A stretch of DNA of 64,000 nucleotides from Persicitalea jodogahamensis. GTDB lineage: Bacteria > Bacteroidota > Bacteroidia > Cytophagales > Spirosomataceae. The notes below the pieces were generated by a model. That model made no database searches. It was not told where the DNA came from and saw only the letters and a list, made by a program, of their open reading frames with translations. Of this stretch, positions 45,944 through 56,467 are shown one piece after another; the stretch's first letter is position 1, and every line of letters starts with the position of its first letter. The stretch spans positions 434,001-498,000 of the forward strand of contig NZ_BMXF01000004.1 in assembly GCF_014651615.1 (NCBI RefSeq), in the 5' to 3' direction. The position numbers were made by a program, and so were the translations under genes.

Positions 45944-48523
45944 TTACTTCTCCTGATTGCCTGGAGCGGGGGTGGCTATTTTATTTCCGTAGAATAACGC
46001 GTTGAAGAATAGCTTTGAGGTCCCCAACCAGGTTCCGCGAAAATTCGGGTTGTCGGAAAACATGATAACGTTGCCCCGCCCCCGGCTGCTGACTAATAAT
46101 CCTGCCGAGCTGGAAATCTTCTTTAAAGTACCCGGGTGGACATATCCATTCAGCAGCGGATTCGCATCGTACTTTATAACCGTATTGTAGGGGCTTTCAG
46201 ACACCTCCAGTAGGGTATTGCTATTGCGATAGAGGGCGATAGTACGCTCGGTATATCCAAAGCCGAGCGGGTTGGTATTGTCCAGGTCGGCTGAAAAAAT
46301 GGCCCCGCCCGTATACCGCGACCCTTCGTTGTCGGAGGCTTTTTCGTAGTCAATACGGACTTTGGTGGCGGTACTGTCTTTCTCTTTCAGTTCCCGGATT
46401 TTGCCCTTGGCGATTTGGTTTTTGATCACCCATTCCGAAGCTGACTTGAAGGTTATGAGAGTACCGCCCGCCTCTACCCATGTCGTCACTTTGCCCAGAA
46501 ATTTGGCATCAGTGGGATACTGGCCGTTGACCATGACCATGACATCATAATCGCTGAGGTTGACACGGCCCATTTGGTCCATATCCACTTTGGTGATTGG
46601 CATTCCTACGTAGTTGTCCAGCATGTACCACACTTCTCCCGCCTCGTATTGGCTGGTTCCTGAGCCAATCGGCATCAGGACTTTGGGGGTTTTGACCGTG
46701 CCAAAATTATTACTGCCCAAATCCACGCCCTCGGAACTGTATCCGGTATTTACCGAATAGAAATTTACTCCCGTGTTGGTGGAAATGTCTTTCAGTTTGG
46801 CAAAAAGGGCATCACTCGATTTCTTCTGGGCTTGCACCGGAATGATCAAAGTACCATATCCGAAAGACCTTTCGCCCTGGTCGGTGGTGATGCGAAAAGG
46901 TTTTTGACCGACCTTTACAAAGTACCCCTCCACTAGCAATTGGTACAAAGCCTTGTGGGTGTTAAAGTCTTCCGCCGCGAGCAGGTAGGCGTACCTACTC
47001 TGGGTGACGGATTTTGGTTGAAATGCAAGGGCGTCAAATGTCAGTTTGTTGCCCACCGGTACCGACCCTGACTTGACTTCGGCGTGGGGGAGTCCGTACG
47101 CCAGCGGCAGGTTCCAGGCCGATGCATCGTAGAAAATGCTATCGGCAAAAGTGACGGGTTTCTCAAAAATGGACTGCACCATCCGATACTGAGGCTGAGT
47201 AACCGGAACATAGTACGCCTGGTCCGGTTTGAACGTTTTGCCATTCTGTTTGAATTCCGAATTCAAGGGGTACACCTCGATACGGTGCGAAAGCAACGTA
47301 TTCAATAAAGCGCGGTTGCGCGCGGGATCCGTTTCTGAACCCACCACATATCCCTTTACTGCACTTTTATTTGCCGATGAAATCGCCGTTTCGAAGAACT
47401 CGCGCTGAAATCTGAGCAAGTCCTCACGCTGCGCTACTCCTCCCTTAATCGTGGCGATGGCATTCACTAAGTGGTTGCGAACCGCAAAAGCGAATGTCAG
47501 CACCCCGTGCTGACTATCCTGCACATGCCCACGCGAACTACCCTGCTCGAACAGAAAACCAATGCCCCCTTGGATGTCGGGGTAACTTGACCCATAACCG
47601 GGATACAAATTATCGAATGATTCCTTTGTATAGTAAAGAGAACCGATCTGATTCATGGCTTCTTCAAAGTACTTAGCAAAAGAGTCGTTCAAGTTTCGGT
47701 AAACGTAGCTGGGAACCAGCGGGTTTTCGGCACTCTGCTTGGAAGGCTCAAAAAAATGCGTCGAATTGGTGCCCATTTCGTGATGGTCCGTGACGACATT
47801 GGGGTACCATTGGTGGTAGAAGTTAAGGCGGTTGCGACTTTCCCGGTGAACCGCCAGGAACCAGTCCCGATTCAGGTCGAACCAATAGTGATTCACCCTG
47901 CCGCTTGGCCAGACTTCGTTGTGTTCGCGGTCATTGGGGTCCGAGACAGGAGGCATTCCCTTGTGCATATTGACCCAGTTGACGAACCGGTCCCGACCAT
48001 CCGGATTGATGACGGGTTCTATGAAAATCACCGCTTCTTTCAAGGTAGTTTGAACTTCAAAATCTTCGCAGGCAGCCAAATAATACGCGGTAAGGATCGA
48101 TGCTTCTCCCCCTGACGCTTCGTTGCCGTGGACATTGTAGCCAAGTTGCATCACCACGGGCATTGTCTTTACATCCGGTACTTTGGAAGTCGGGTCAACC
48201 AGGGTTAGATGCTGCTTTCGGATATTTTCCAGATTTTTCAGGTTTTCCGGACTGCTGAATGCCACCATGAGCTGAGATCGATACTCGTAGGTGCGCCCTG
48301 TGGTCTGAAACTTAACGCGGTCAGATGCCTGACTCAAATACTCAAAGTAGGATACCAGTCGATCGTAGCGGGTGTGCTGTGACCCAATGGAATAGCCCAG
48401 AAAAGCATCAGGAGTGAGAATATTGGGGTTGAATTTCTTACCAGGAAAAAAATAGTCGTTCTGAGCCAGCAGGCTGGATAAGGAAAAAAGGAGCAGCAGG
48501 AGCGAGGAGGAGATTTTTTTCAT
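45944..48523 (-). CDS. Secreted M14 family zinc carboxypeptidase
   Basis: 859 residues from ATG 48523, giving a signal peptide ending SLLAQ. The open frame extends 152 codons upstream antisense to rpe, which is an artefact. M14 zinc ligands: YNVHGNEASGGE (His-x2-Glu) and the third histidine in VVTDHHEMG; the catalytic glutamate is expected near FLFEQGSSRG. C-terminal 250 residues resemble a class I glutamine amidotransferase-like fold (VMVNGQYPTDAK...WVEAGGTLITF). Paralogue of the gene ending at 52505. Confidence 0.85.
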   Translation of the reverse strand: MKKISSSLLLLLFSLSSLLAQNDYFFPGKKFNPNILTPDAFLGYSIGSQHTRYDRLVSYFEYLSQASDRVKFQTTGRTYEYRSQLMVAFSSPENLKNLENIRKQHLTLVDPTSKVPDVKTMPVVMQLGYNVHGNEASGGEASILTAYYLAACEDFEVQTTLKEAVIFIEPVINPDGRDRFVNWVNMHKGMPPVSDPNDREHNEVWPSGRVNHYWFDLNRDWFLAVHRESRNRLNFYHQWYPNVVTDHHEMGTNSTHFFEPSKQSAENPLVPSYVYRNLNDSFAKYFEEAMNQIGSLYYTKESFDNLYPGYGSSYPDIQGGIGFLFEQGSSRGHVQDSQHGVLTFAFAVRNHLVNAIATIKGGVAQREDLLRFQREFFETAISSANKSAVKGYVVGSETDPARNRALLNTLLSHRIEVYPLNSEFKQNGKTFKPDQAYYVPVTQPQYRMVQSIFEKPVTFADSIFYDASAWNLPLAYGLPHAEVKSGSVPVGNKLTFDALAFQPKSVTQSRYAYLLAAEDFNTHKALYQLLVEGYFVKVGQKPFRITTDQGERSFGYGTLIIPVQAQKKSSDALFAKLKDISTNTGVNFYSVNTGYSSEGVDLGSNNFGTVKTPKVLMPIGSGTSQYEAGEVWYMLDNYVGMPITKVDMDQMGRVNLSDYDVMVMVNGQYPTDAKFLGKVTTWVEAGGTLITFKSASEWVIKNQIAKGKIRELKEKDSTATKVRIDYEKASDNEGSRYTGGAIFSADLDNTNPLGFGYTERTIALYRNSNTLLEVSESPYNTVIKYDANPLLNGYVHPGTLKKISSSAGLLVSSRGRGNVIMFSDNPNFRGTWLGTSKLFFNALFYGNKIATPAPGNQEK

Positions 48524-48597
48524 ATGCAATCGTAACGTTTTAAGGAAACTGACAGGACCGTACCCGGATACCTCGAACGGCGGTTTTATACTGGAAA

Positions 48598-49254
48598 CTA
48601 GTCCGTTTCGACACCCTTCAAGGCCTGAATCGTAGCCACCGGATCGTTCGATTTGAAAACAAAGCTTCCCGCTACCAGCACATCCACTCCCGCATCCACC
48701 AGGAGCGGGGCATTGTCGAGATTCACGCCTCCATCTACCTCGATATCGAAATTCACCCCGGCATCGGCCCGCAGCTCTACCAGCTCCCGTACTTTCCGAT
48801 ACGTGTTTTCGATAAAACTCTGACCGCCGAATCCCGGATTGACCGACATAATCAAAACCTGAGATACCTCCCCCAATATTTCGGACAAAGAAGCAACCGG
48901 CGTGTGGGGGTTGATGGCCACGCTTGCCTGGGCACCCAATTCCTTGATGTGCTGTAAGGTTCGGTGAAGGTTGGGACATGCCTCAATGTGCACGGTAATA
49001 ATATCGGCACCTGCCTTGCGGAAATCTTCCAGGTAGCGCTCCGGCTCCACGATCATCAGGTGCACGTCGAGCGGTTTTTGGGCGTGCCGTTTTACTGCCG
49101 CGCAGACGGGCATCCCGAAGGAAATATTGGGAACAAAGCGGCCATCCATAACGTCGACATGGATGTATTCAGCCGCGCTGTGGTTGATCATTTCAACGTC
49201 GCGCTGCAGGTTGGCGAAGTCGGCGGCCAGGATAGAGGGGGCGATTAGGGGCAT
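48598..49254 (-). CDS. rpe: Ribulose-phosphate 3-epimerase
   Basis: 218 residues, (beta/alpha)8 barrel of the pentose phosphate pathway. APSILAADFANL, HVDVMDGRFVPNISFG, HLMIVEPERY, MSVNPGFGGQ and EVDGGVNLDN are all in order and give the metal-binding His/Asp pairs. Single gene on the minus strand, 75 bases upstream of the M14 gene. Confidence 0.96.
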   Translation of the reverse strand: MPLIAPSILAADFANLQRDVEMINHSAAEYIHVDVMDGRFVPNISFGMPVCAAVKRHAQKPLDVHLMIVEPERYLEDFRKAGADIITVHIEACPNLHRTLQHIKELGAQASVAINPHTPVASLSEILGEVSQVLIMSVNPGFGGQSFIENTYRKVRELVELRADAGVNFDIEVDGGVNLDNAPLLVDAGVDVLVAGSFVFKSNDPVATIQALKGVETD

Positions 49255-49270
49255 TTTTATTAGTTTTGAA

Positions 49271-49278
49271 CGAAAATA
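49271..49278 (-). promoter_or_regulatory. Putative -7 element (TATTTTCG) for rpe
   Basis: One mismatch to TAnnTTTG on the minus strand, 17 bases before the rpe ATG; would give a very short leader. Confidence 0.3.
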
Positions 49279-49349
49279 GGTATTTCTGCTGCGATAACAG
49301 CATTGATTAGACTAAGTGGTTGAAAAGTGATTGATTATCAAAAAAATAG

Positions 49350-51455
<2,106 letters not shown>

Positions 51456-51542
51456 AATGATAGAATGATTGAATAATTCGCTTTCATTTGCACTACCCAA
51501 CTTTCTCAACTCTCCCAAATACTCATTCAAAAATTTAAAAAG

Positions 51543-52424
51543 ATGCTTTTCAAAGGCGTGGGCGTGGCCCTGGTGACCCCTTTCAATGAAAATTTAGAAA
51601 TTGACTTCGATGGACTGAAAAGGCTCATCGATTTTGTTTCCGACGGCGGAACCGATTATCTGGTCGTCAATGGTACTACCGGCGAGTCGCCGACCACGAC
51701 ATTCGAGGAGAAACAGGCACTGCTCAAATTTACAAAGGCGCATAATCCCAAAAAACTGCCCATCATGTTTGGATTGGGAGGGAACGATACCCGGCAGGTC
51801 TTGAAAAATATAGCCGCCACGGATTTCGACGGGGTGGACGCGATTCTTTCGGTTTGCCCTTATTACAATAAACCTACTCAGGCGGGGATCATCGCGCATT
51901 TCACCGCCATCGCCGATGCCTCACCCGTTCCGGTGGTACTTTACAACGTCCCGGGACGTACGGTGGTCAACATCCTGCCTGAGACCGTTTTGGAATTAGC
52001 CGGGCACCCGAACATAATCGGCCTGAAAGATGCCTGTTCCACCATTGAGCAATACATGGAACTTGCCTGGAACGCCCCCAAAGACTTTCTGCTGCTCTCG
52101 GGGGATGACAATCTGGTGGTGCCCATGATAAGTGTGGGTTGGCACGGAGTCATTTCTGTCGTCGCCAACGCCTTTCCCAAGGAATTTCACGACCTGACCT
52201 GGCACGCCTTGGAAGGACGCTTCGCCGAAGCGGCTGCCTTGCAATTCTCGTTCATTGATTTTGACACGCTGCTCTATGCCGAAGCCAATCCGGTCGGGAT
52301 CAAGGAATGTCTGTCAATTAAGGGCGTTTGCGGTTCTGAGGTTCGCTTGCCGTTGCTGAAGGCTTCCTCCGGGCTTTCGGAAAAACTCCGGACGGCGATG
52401 GCAAGGGAAGGTTTTATAGAATAA
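51543..52424 (+). CDS. dapA: 4-hydroxy-tetrahydrodipicolinate synthase
   Basis: 293 residues, TIM barrel. VNGTTGESPT, YYNKPTQAGI, LYNVPGRT (Tyr134) and IIGLKDACS (Schiff-base Lys162) are the DapA signatures. Condenses pyruvate and aspartate semialdehyde in lysine and diaminopimelate synthesis. Separated from ligA by 87 bases on the same strand; possibly a shared transcript. Confidence 0.95.
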   Translation: MLFKGVGVALVTPFNENLEIDFDGLKRLIDFVSDGGTDYLVVNGTTGESPTTTFEEKQALLKFTKAHNPKKLPIMFGLGGNDTRQVLKNIAATDFDGVDAILSVCPYYNKPTQAGIIAHFTAIADASPVPVVLYNVPGRTVVNILPETVLELAGHPNIIGLKDACSTIEQYMELAWNAPKDFLLLSGDDNLVVPMISVGWHGVISVVANAFPKEFHDLTWHALEGRFAEAAALQFSFIDFDTLLYAEANPVGIKECLSIKGVCGSEVRLPLLKASSGLSEKLRTAMAREGFIE

Positions 52425-52439
52425 CGCTCGTCATTTAAG

Positions 52440-52472
52440 GCGGAGATCGCAATGTAGACCAGCGATCTCCGC
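52440..52472 (+). terminator. Probable terminator of dapA
   Basis: Perfect 11-bp GC-rich stem with an 11-base loop, 15 bases after the stop. No strong T-run follows. It lies between convergent genes. Confidence 0.6.
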
Positions 52473-52504
52473 ACATATTTCTTCACGGAAGTTAATGGTA
52501 CTTT

Positions 52505-55003
52505 CTACCTGAAAACGGCATTTCCAAACAACAATTTGCCATTGTACCAGAATCCGCGGAATAGCGGATTGTCGGCCATGTAAATCACCTGACCTCTTCC
52601 CATTTCCTGTACCCCAAACACGAGGGTGTTTTTCAATTTCTTTTTGGCATTCGTCCCGGCAAATCCCGCCAGGTAGCTATCGTCTTCAAGGTACCCTACA
52701 TTCCATCCTTCCGGCAAGTATTCAAAGTCGTAGGTGCTGCGTATTAAGCCGTAATACTCGCCCGAGTACCCAAATGCCAGTGGGTGCGTAGCATCCAGCT
52801 TTACCCGGAAGATACTTCCCGGTGTGTCGTCACTCGCCGATTCTCGCTCGCGATTGGCATAGACTTTCAGGGGAGATTCCTTGTCCTTTTTGTCATCCGA
52901 TTTTTTGGTCTTGATGCCGAAACCTGACTTATCGACAAATGCAGACGCGGCCCTTTCCATGGCGATCAGCCTGCCCCCATTCCGTATCCATTCTTTCAGC
53001 TGGTTCAGGGCGGTCTCGCTTAGGATTTTGCCGTAACTACCAGAGGGCATAATCAGGACGTCGATCTCATTCCACGGCATCCGGGAAAAGTTTTCAACCT
53101 CCACCACCGAGATCGGGTAGTTTATTTGCTGTTCAAAGTAATGCCACACCTCGCCGAAAGCCAGTGAGGAAACCCCCTCTCCGGCCAGCACAGCCACCTT
53201 GGGGGCCGTCAGCGGCGATACGGTGTTCGAGCCAAAATCGGATCCGGAAGTCACGAAACCTGTCTGCACGGGCGTCAGCACAACGTGGCACTCATTGGCA
53301 ATTTGTGTCAATAGCCGGTCAAATTCCGCACCCATCGCTTCATTTCCCTTACGCGTAATCACCAAAGTACCCTCCCCAAAACTTTGATTGTCGATCTCGA
53401 AGGGGACATTGGAGGTGCGTAAGCGGATTTTTTTATCCAGAATTCTGGCCAGAAATTTCAAATCGTCCAGAGAGTTCCAGCGGGCCAGGTAGGCGTAAGG
53501 CGCCTGGGCCGGAACCTGATTATTGAAGGTTTGCGGAGTATAGGTGTCGGGGGTTAACTTTTCTTTTAGGCCAAAGGCATCCAGACCGTAAGCGTACGCC
53601 AATCCCCAGCTGGTGATGTCATAAGTAATCGAATCTTCCAACTCCGGCCGTGCTTCAAACAGAATTTTGAGCAAGGATGATTTGGGTTGATAGGCACTGA
53701 TGAGCAGATCGCCCGTTCCGAATTTGCCATTTCCCTCTTTCAAATCCCCCAGATTGGTGGCTTTGGCTGTGAAATCCTTGCCGGCCTGGCCGTAGCGGAT
53801 GCCTTGCTTGTCCAGCAACTCGATCAAGGCGCGCACCCGTCCTTCGTTGCCTTTGGTCTTCACCACGTACGTTTTAAAAGTACCAATAGGGTCATTCTGG
53901 GCTTTGTCATAATATTTTTTGAACTCCTGCACGGTCTGCTCGGCCCGCGACGAAATCGCCTCCAGCGTCGACATGCTGGTGGCGAAGTGATGGTTGATGC
54001 GGGAGGAAAGCGTAAGCGTGTCGCCTTCGTCCTCGCGGGCGATGGCCACACCCGCCCGGCCGCCGCCGCCCTGTTCGTAGGTCATACCGATGGCGCCGTT
54101 GTAAGTCGGCCAGGTATCGCCGTAACTGGGGTAGAATAGGTCGTAGTTGTTGCGGGTGAAGTACAACCAGTTGTTTTTATCAAAGTACTTGCGGCTGTAC
54201 GTCCCCAGAATGTTATTGAATTCGCGCTGCCAGCTGGTGATATCCTTGTGAAAAGGCTTGGAGGCTGGCGGGAAGTAGTAGGAGGCAGCAGAACCCATTT
54301 CGTGGAAGTCAGCGTGTAAGTGCGGCATCCACTGGTTATACAGCCTGATGCGCTCCTGCGACTCCTTCTGGACCTGCCACGCCCAGTCGCGGTTAAGGTC
54401 AAAAAGGTAGTGGTTGGGCCGACCGCCGGGCCAGGGCTCGTTGTGCTCCCACGACCAGGGCGTCGGATTGTTGGGCATGCCCATTACACGGTTGTACCAT
54501 TGCGCGTAACGGTCGCGGCCATCCGGGTTGATGCAGGGATCGAGCAACACAACCGTATTTTTAAGGATTTCCTGCGTAGTCGGGTTGTTTGTGTTGAGTA
54601 GTTCATACATGACCTTCATCACCGACTCCGACGACACCGCCTCATTGCCATGAACGTTGTAGCTCAGCCACGCAATGGCCGGTACCGGGCCCGATGGGCT
54701 TCCCGGCAGCATCCCGATGCTTTTCAGATTATCGGTTCGTATGGTCTCGATTCTCGCCAGATTTCCCGGTGAAGCGACCACCGCTACCAACAATGGCCGG
54801 CCTTCGTAAGTGGAGCCATAAGGGATGAGCTTGACCCGGTCGGGGTTTTTCTCGGCCAGCGTCCTGACATAGTCGGCGATACGATGGTGGAACGAGAAGC
54901 GGCTGCCAAGCGGGTAGCCGAGGAAAGATTCAGGAGTAGGGTTTTGGGCAAATATGGGGCAGGAGGAAGCAAACAGAACCAGCGAGAATACGATTTTTTT
55001 CAT
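52505..55003 (-). CDS. Secreted M14 family zinc carboxypeptidase (paralogue)
   Basis: 832 residues; signal peptide ends CPIFAQ. Zinc ligands in YNVHGNEAVSSE and LHADFHEMG; NPDGRDRYAQWYN and HNEPWPGGRPNHYLFDLNRDW match the 45.9-kb paralogue nearly word for word. The C-terminal region (VLAGEGVSSLAFGEVWHYFEQ, LIMPSGSYGK) again resembles a glutamine amidotransferase-like fold. Lacks the first gene's exact context, and lies convergent to dapA. Confidence 0.85.
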   Translation of the reverse strand: MKKIVFSLVLFASSCPIFAQNPTPESFLGYPLGSRFSFHHRIADYVRTLAEKNPDRVKLIPYGSTYEGRPLLVAVVASPGNLARIETIRTDNLKSIGMLPGSPSGPVPAIAWLSYNVHGNEAVSSESVMKVMYELLNTNNPTTQEILKNTVVLLDPCINPDGRDRYAQWYNRVMGMPNNPTPWSWEHNEPWPGGRPNHYLFDLNRDWAWQVQKESQERIRLYNQWMPHLHADFHEMGSAASYYFPPASKPFHKDITSWQREFNNILGTYSRKYFDKNNWLYFTRNNYDLFYPSYGDTWPTYNGAIGMTYEQGGGGRAGVAIAREDEGDTLTLSSRINHHFATSMSTLEAISSRAEQTVQEFKKYYDKAQNDPIGTFKTYVVKTKGNEGRVRALIELLDKQGIRYGQAGKDFTAKATNLGDLKEGNGKFGTGDLLISAYQPKSSLLKILFEARPELEDSITYDITSWGLAYAYGLDAFGLKEKLTPDTYTPQTFNNQVPAQAPYAYLARWNSLDDLKFLARILDKKIRLRTSNVPFEIDNQSFGEGTLVITRKGNEAMGAEFDRLLTQIANECHVVLTPVQTGFVTSGSDFGSNTVSPLTAPKVAVLAGEGVSSLAFGEVWHYFEQQINYPISVVEVENFSRMPWNEIDVLIMPSGSYGKILSETALNQLKEWIRNGGRLIAMERAASAFVDKSGFGIKTKKSDDKKDKESPLKVYANRERESASDDTPGSIFRVKLDATHPLAFGYSGEYYGLIRSTYDFEYLPEGWNVGYLEDDSYLAGFAGTNAKKKLKNTLVFGVQEMGRGQVIYMADNPLFRGFWYNGKLLFGNAVFR

Positions 55004-55035
55004 CGGGGCGATTTAGAATGGCAAAAAGGAGATTC

Positions 55036-55043
55036 CAAAAATA
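55036..55043 (-). promoter_or_regulatory. Putative -7 element (TATTTTTG) for the M14 gene
   Basis: Exact TAnnTTTG on the minus strand, 33 bases before the start codon. Confidence 0.45.
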
Positions 55044-55164
55044 CCAAAAAATGTCGTTTTCGCTGGTCGGGAAGACATCTGCTCTTGAAATATTGAAATT
55101 TTTAAAAATAAAGGGGCTGTAAATGAATGCTTTCTGAAATACCTCAATTTTTTTTGTGGGAAGG

Positions 55165-55197
55165 TTTTGGATATTTAAAATCATCCTACCATCTTTG
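55165..55197 (+). promoter_or_regulatory. Promoter of tRNA-Glu
   Basis: TTTTG at 55165-55169 and CATCTTTG at 55190-55197 (one mismatch to TAnnTTTG), 20 bases apart, followed by GCACC as in the tRNA-Val promoter. The tRNA begins about 70 bases downstream. Confidence 0.55.
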
Positions 55198-55271
55198 CAC
55201 CACGTTTTCAGGAAATGAAAGCGGAATTCGAAAGGAAAGTGTTTTCCATACACGAAAAAAAGGGACCAGTC

Positions 55272-55343
55272 GGCCCATTCGTCTAGCGGTTAGGACACGA
55301 CCCTTTCACGGTTGAAACAGGGGTTCGATTCCCCTATGGGTCA
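55272..55343 (+). tRNA. tRNA-Glu (TTC)
   Basis: 72 bases. Acceptor GGCCCAT pairs with ATGGGTC (one G-T), anticodon loop CTTTCAC gives TTC, T-arm AGGGG-TTCGATT-CCCCT. Discriminator A, CCA not encoded. Its last 12 bases recur at 60399-60410, so it is a candidate attachment site. Confidence 0.95.
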
Positions 55344-55367
55344 CGCAAGTGGCTTATTGCCGACACA

Positions 55368-55402
55368 AAAGGCCCGCTAGAAATAGTGGGCCTTTCTGTT
55401 TT
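55368..55402 (+). terminator. Terminator of tRNA-Glu
   Basis: 12-bp stem (55368-55379 with 55384-55395, one G-T pair), GAAA tetraloop, T-rich tail. Confidence 0.9.
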
Positions 55403-55655
55403 TCAGGCTAAGTACCCGATTCGTTTCCGGAAGTAGATTGGACCAATTATCGTGGAACTAAACTACCTCAGTTTCCGCTCAGGAATGAGGGCTTGCGCCA
55501 ACCCATTCATTTTCTCAAAAATTGTCTTCGAGGAATTGTCTTCGAGGGCATTTTAATATTCAATATTTCACGTGATCTGGTTTTCCTGCAGCAGGAATGC
55601 AGCCCATGTTTACCACCTGGAAAATCAACGAGCGAATAAATACCTGTTTGGCAAT

Positions 55656-55694
55656 AAAACCAAGTAGAAATTTCAGAATTTCACTTTGGTTTTT
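55656..55694 (+). promoter_or_regulatory. Leader hairpin before the first small secreted-protein gene
   Basis: AAAACCAAGT (55656-55665) pairs with ACTTTGGTTTT (one bulge) around an inner GAAATT/AATTTC stem, followed by T residues, about 20 bases before the ATG. Same hairpin in the second copy. It looks like an attenuator, a terminator or an mRNA-protecting structure. Confidence 0.45.
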
Positions 55695-55715
55695 ATTCAT
55701 TTTAAATAACTTTTT

Positions 55716-56087
55716 ATGAGATCAGTTTTCCTTATTCTTGCTGTTTTCATGTCCTCCTACGCAAGTGCCCAGGTAATTGTGGGCGATGTGAACATCAACG
55801 ACATGCCGGAGGTGAAGTTTTGTGAGATGATAATCGATCATAAATTCCTATCCCCCAAAGTGATGATCAACATCGACTACGGTCAGGAAGCCAAACGAGG
55901 CGACGATGGCATGTACGTACTGGACCAGGCTACCAGAAAGAGACGGGAGTTCAATTCACACGTAGCTGCAGTCCAATATATGGAGGCCAATGGCTGGGAA
56001 TATGTGGATTCGGCTGTTTATAAGGATAACACGATGGATGTGAACGTATACCGCTATCATTTCAGGCGGAAGGAGGGGGAGAAGTAA
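55716..56087 (+). CDS. Small secreted protein, copy 1 (hypothetical)
   Basis: 123 residues with a signal peptide ending YASAQ. The first 34 residues are almost identical to the copy at 60769; the middle (about residues 36-85) is very different, and the end (MEANGWE near residue 90, then YHFRRKEG) is shared again. The GWE-type ending recalls DUF4177-like proteins, only weakly. Preceded by the leader hairpin; no clear TAnnTTTG element. Function unknown. Confidence 0.7.
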   Translation: MRSVFLILAVFMSSYASAQVIVGDVNINDMPEVKFCEMIIDHKFLSPKVMINIDYGQEAKRGDDGMYVLDQATRKRREFNSHVAAVQYMEANGWEYVDSAVYKDNTMDVNVYRYHFRRKEGEK

Positions 56088-56402
56088 GAAGGCTGGATTT
56101 AACGATAACCCAGCGAACGCATCTTTCCTAACAGGCACGTGGCCGCCGGAGCAGTGTAGCTGGTTTTCACAGCCCTATATACCAATTCTCGATGAGCGAG
56201 CAGAATCGAACTGCAGGTATCTTTATCTGGCTTCGTACGAGTGGTGGCACGAGCCAATGTGTATAACATCATGATTTGTTGACTCCTTCTTGATTCTGCA
56301 ATCCATCTGTAATTTTTATATAAGGCAAATCAATTTTTTGGAGATATAAGGATAGAGAAACACAAAAATTCGTTAGGACAATAATATCATTTCTTCGGAA
56401 TT
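56088..56402. other. Non-coding gap between small gene and defence module
   Basis: About 315 bases. The first part (to about 56225) retains partial similarity to 61135-61202, so the duplicated unit ends near 56225. The remainder, up to the promoter at 56403, is AT-rich and probably the left margin of the inserted module. No gene seen. Confidence 0.5.
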
Positions 56403-56410
56403 TAACTTTG
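56403..56410 (+). promoter_or_regulatory. Putative -7 element (TAACTTTG) for the GHKL ATPase-nuclease operon
   Basis: Exact TAnnTTTG match. Transcription would begin around 56416, which places the TTG at 56408 upstream of the transcript and supports ATG 56468 as the start. Confidence 0.5.
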
Positions 56411-56467
56411 CACTTTCTTGTCGCAGAAAGCGGCACGAATTTTCTCTACAAACCCTCAAAAACAGTT

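Larger units (their letters stand above)
55332..55817 (+). repeat. Direct repeat, left copy (tRNA 3' end, terminator, leader, start of small gene)
   Basis: Aligns to 60399-60870 with only scattered differences. This copy has an extra 14-bp tandem unit (ATTGTCTTCGAGG repeated at 55521 and 55535). Strong similarity stops abruptly inside the small gene at GAGGTGAAG; weaker similarity resumes at the gene's end and again near 56180-56220. Confidence 0.92.

Noticed and set aside
48524-48979. A 152-codon N-terminal extension of the first M14 peptidase frame
   Set aside because: It is antisense to rpe, rich in Gly/Arg/Ser as expected from a shadow frame, and lies before a clear ATG with a signal peptide at 48523.
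56180-56225. tRNA T-arm-like sequence on the minus strand (GCAG-TTCGATT-CTGC), echoed at 61160-61202
   Set aside because: No cloverleaf can be completed and the second copy loses the stem pairing. It may be a decayed tRNA remnant or chance, but cannot be called a tRNA.
56408-56467. TTG start for the GHKL ATPase-nuclease, adding 20 residues
   Set aside because: It falls inside the TAnnTTTG element at 56403-56410; the expected transcript would start after it.
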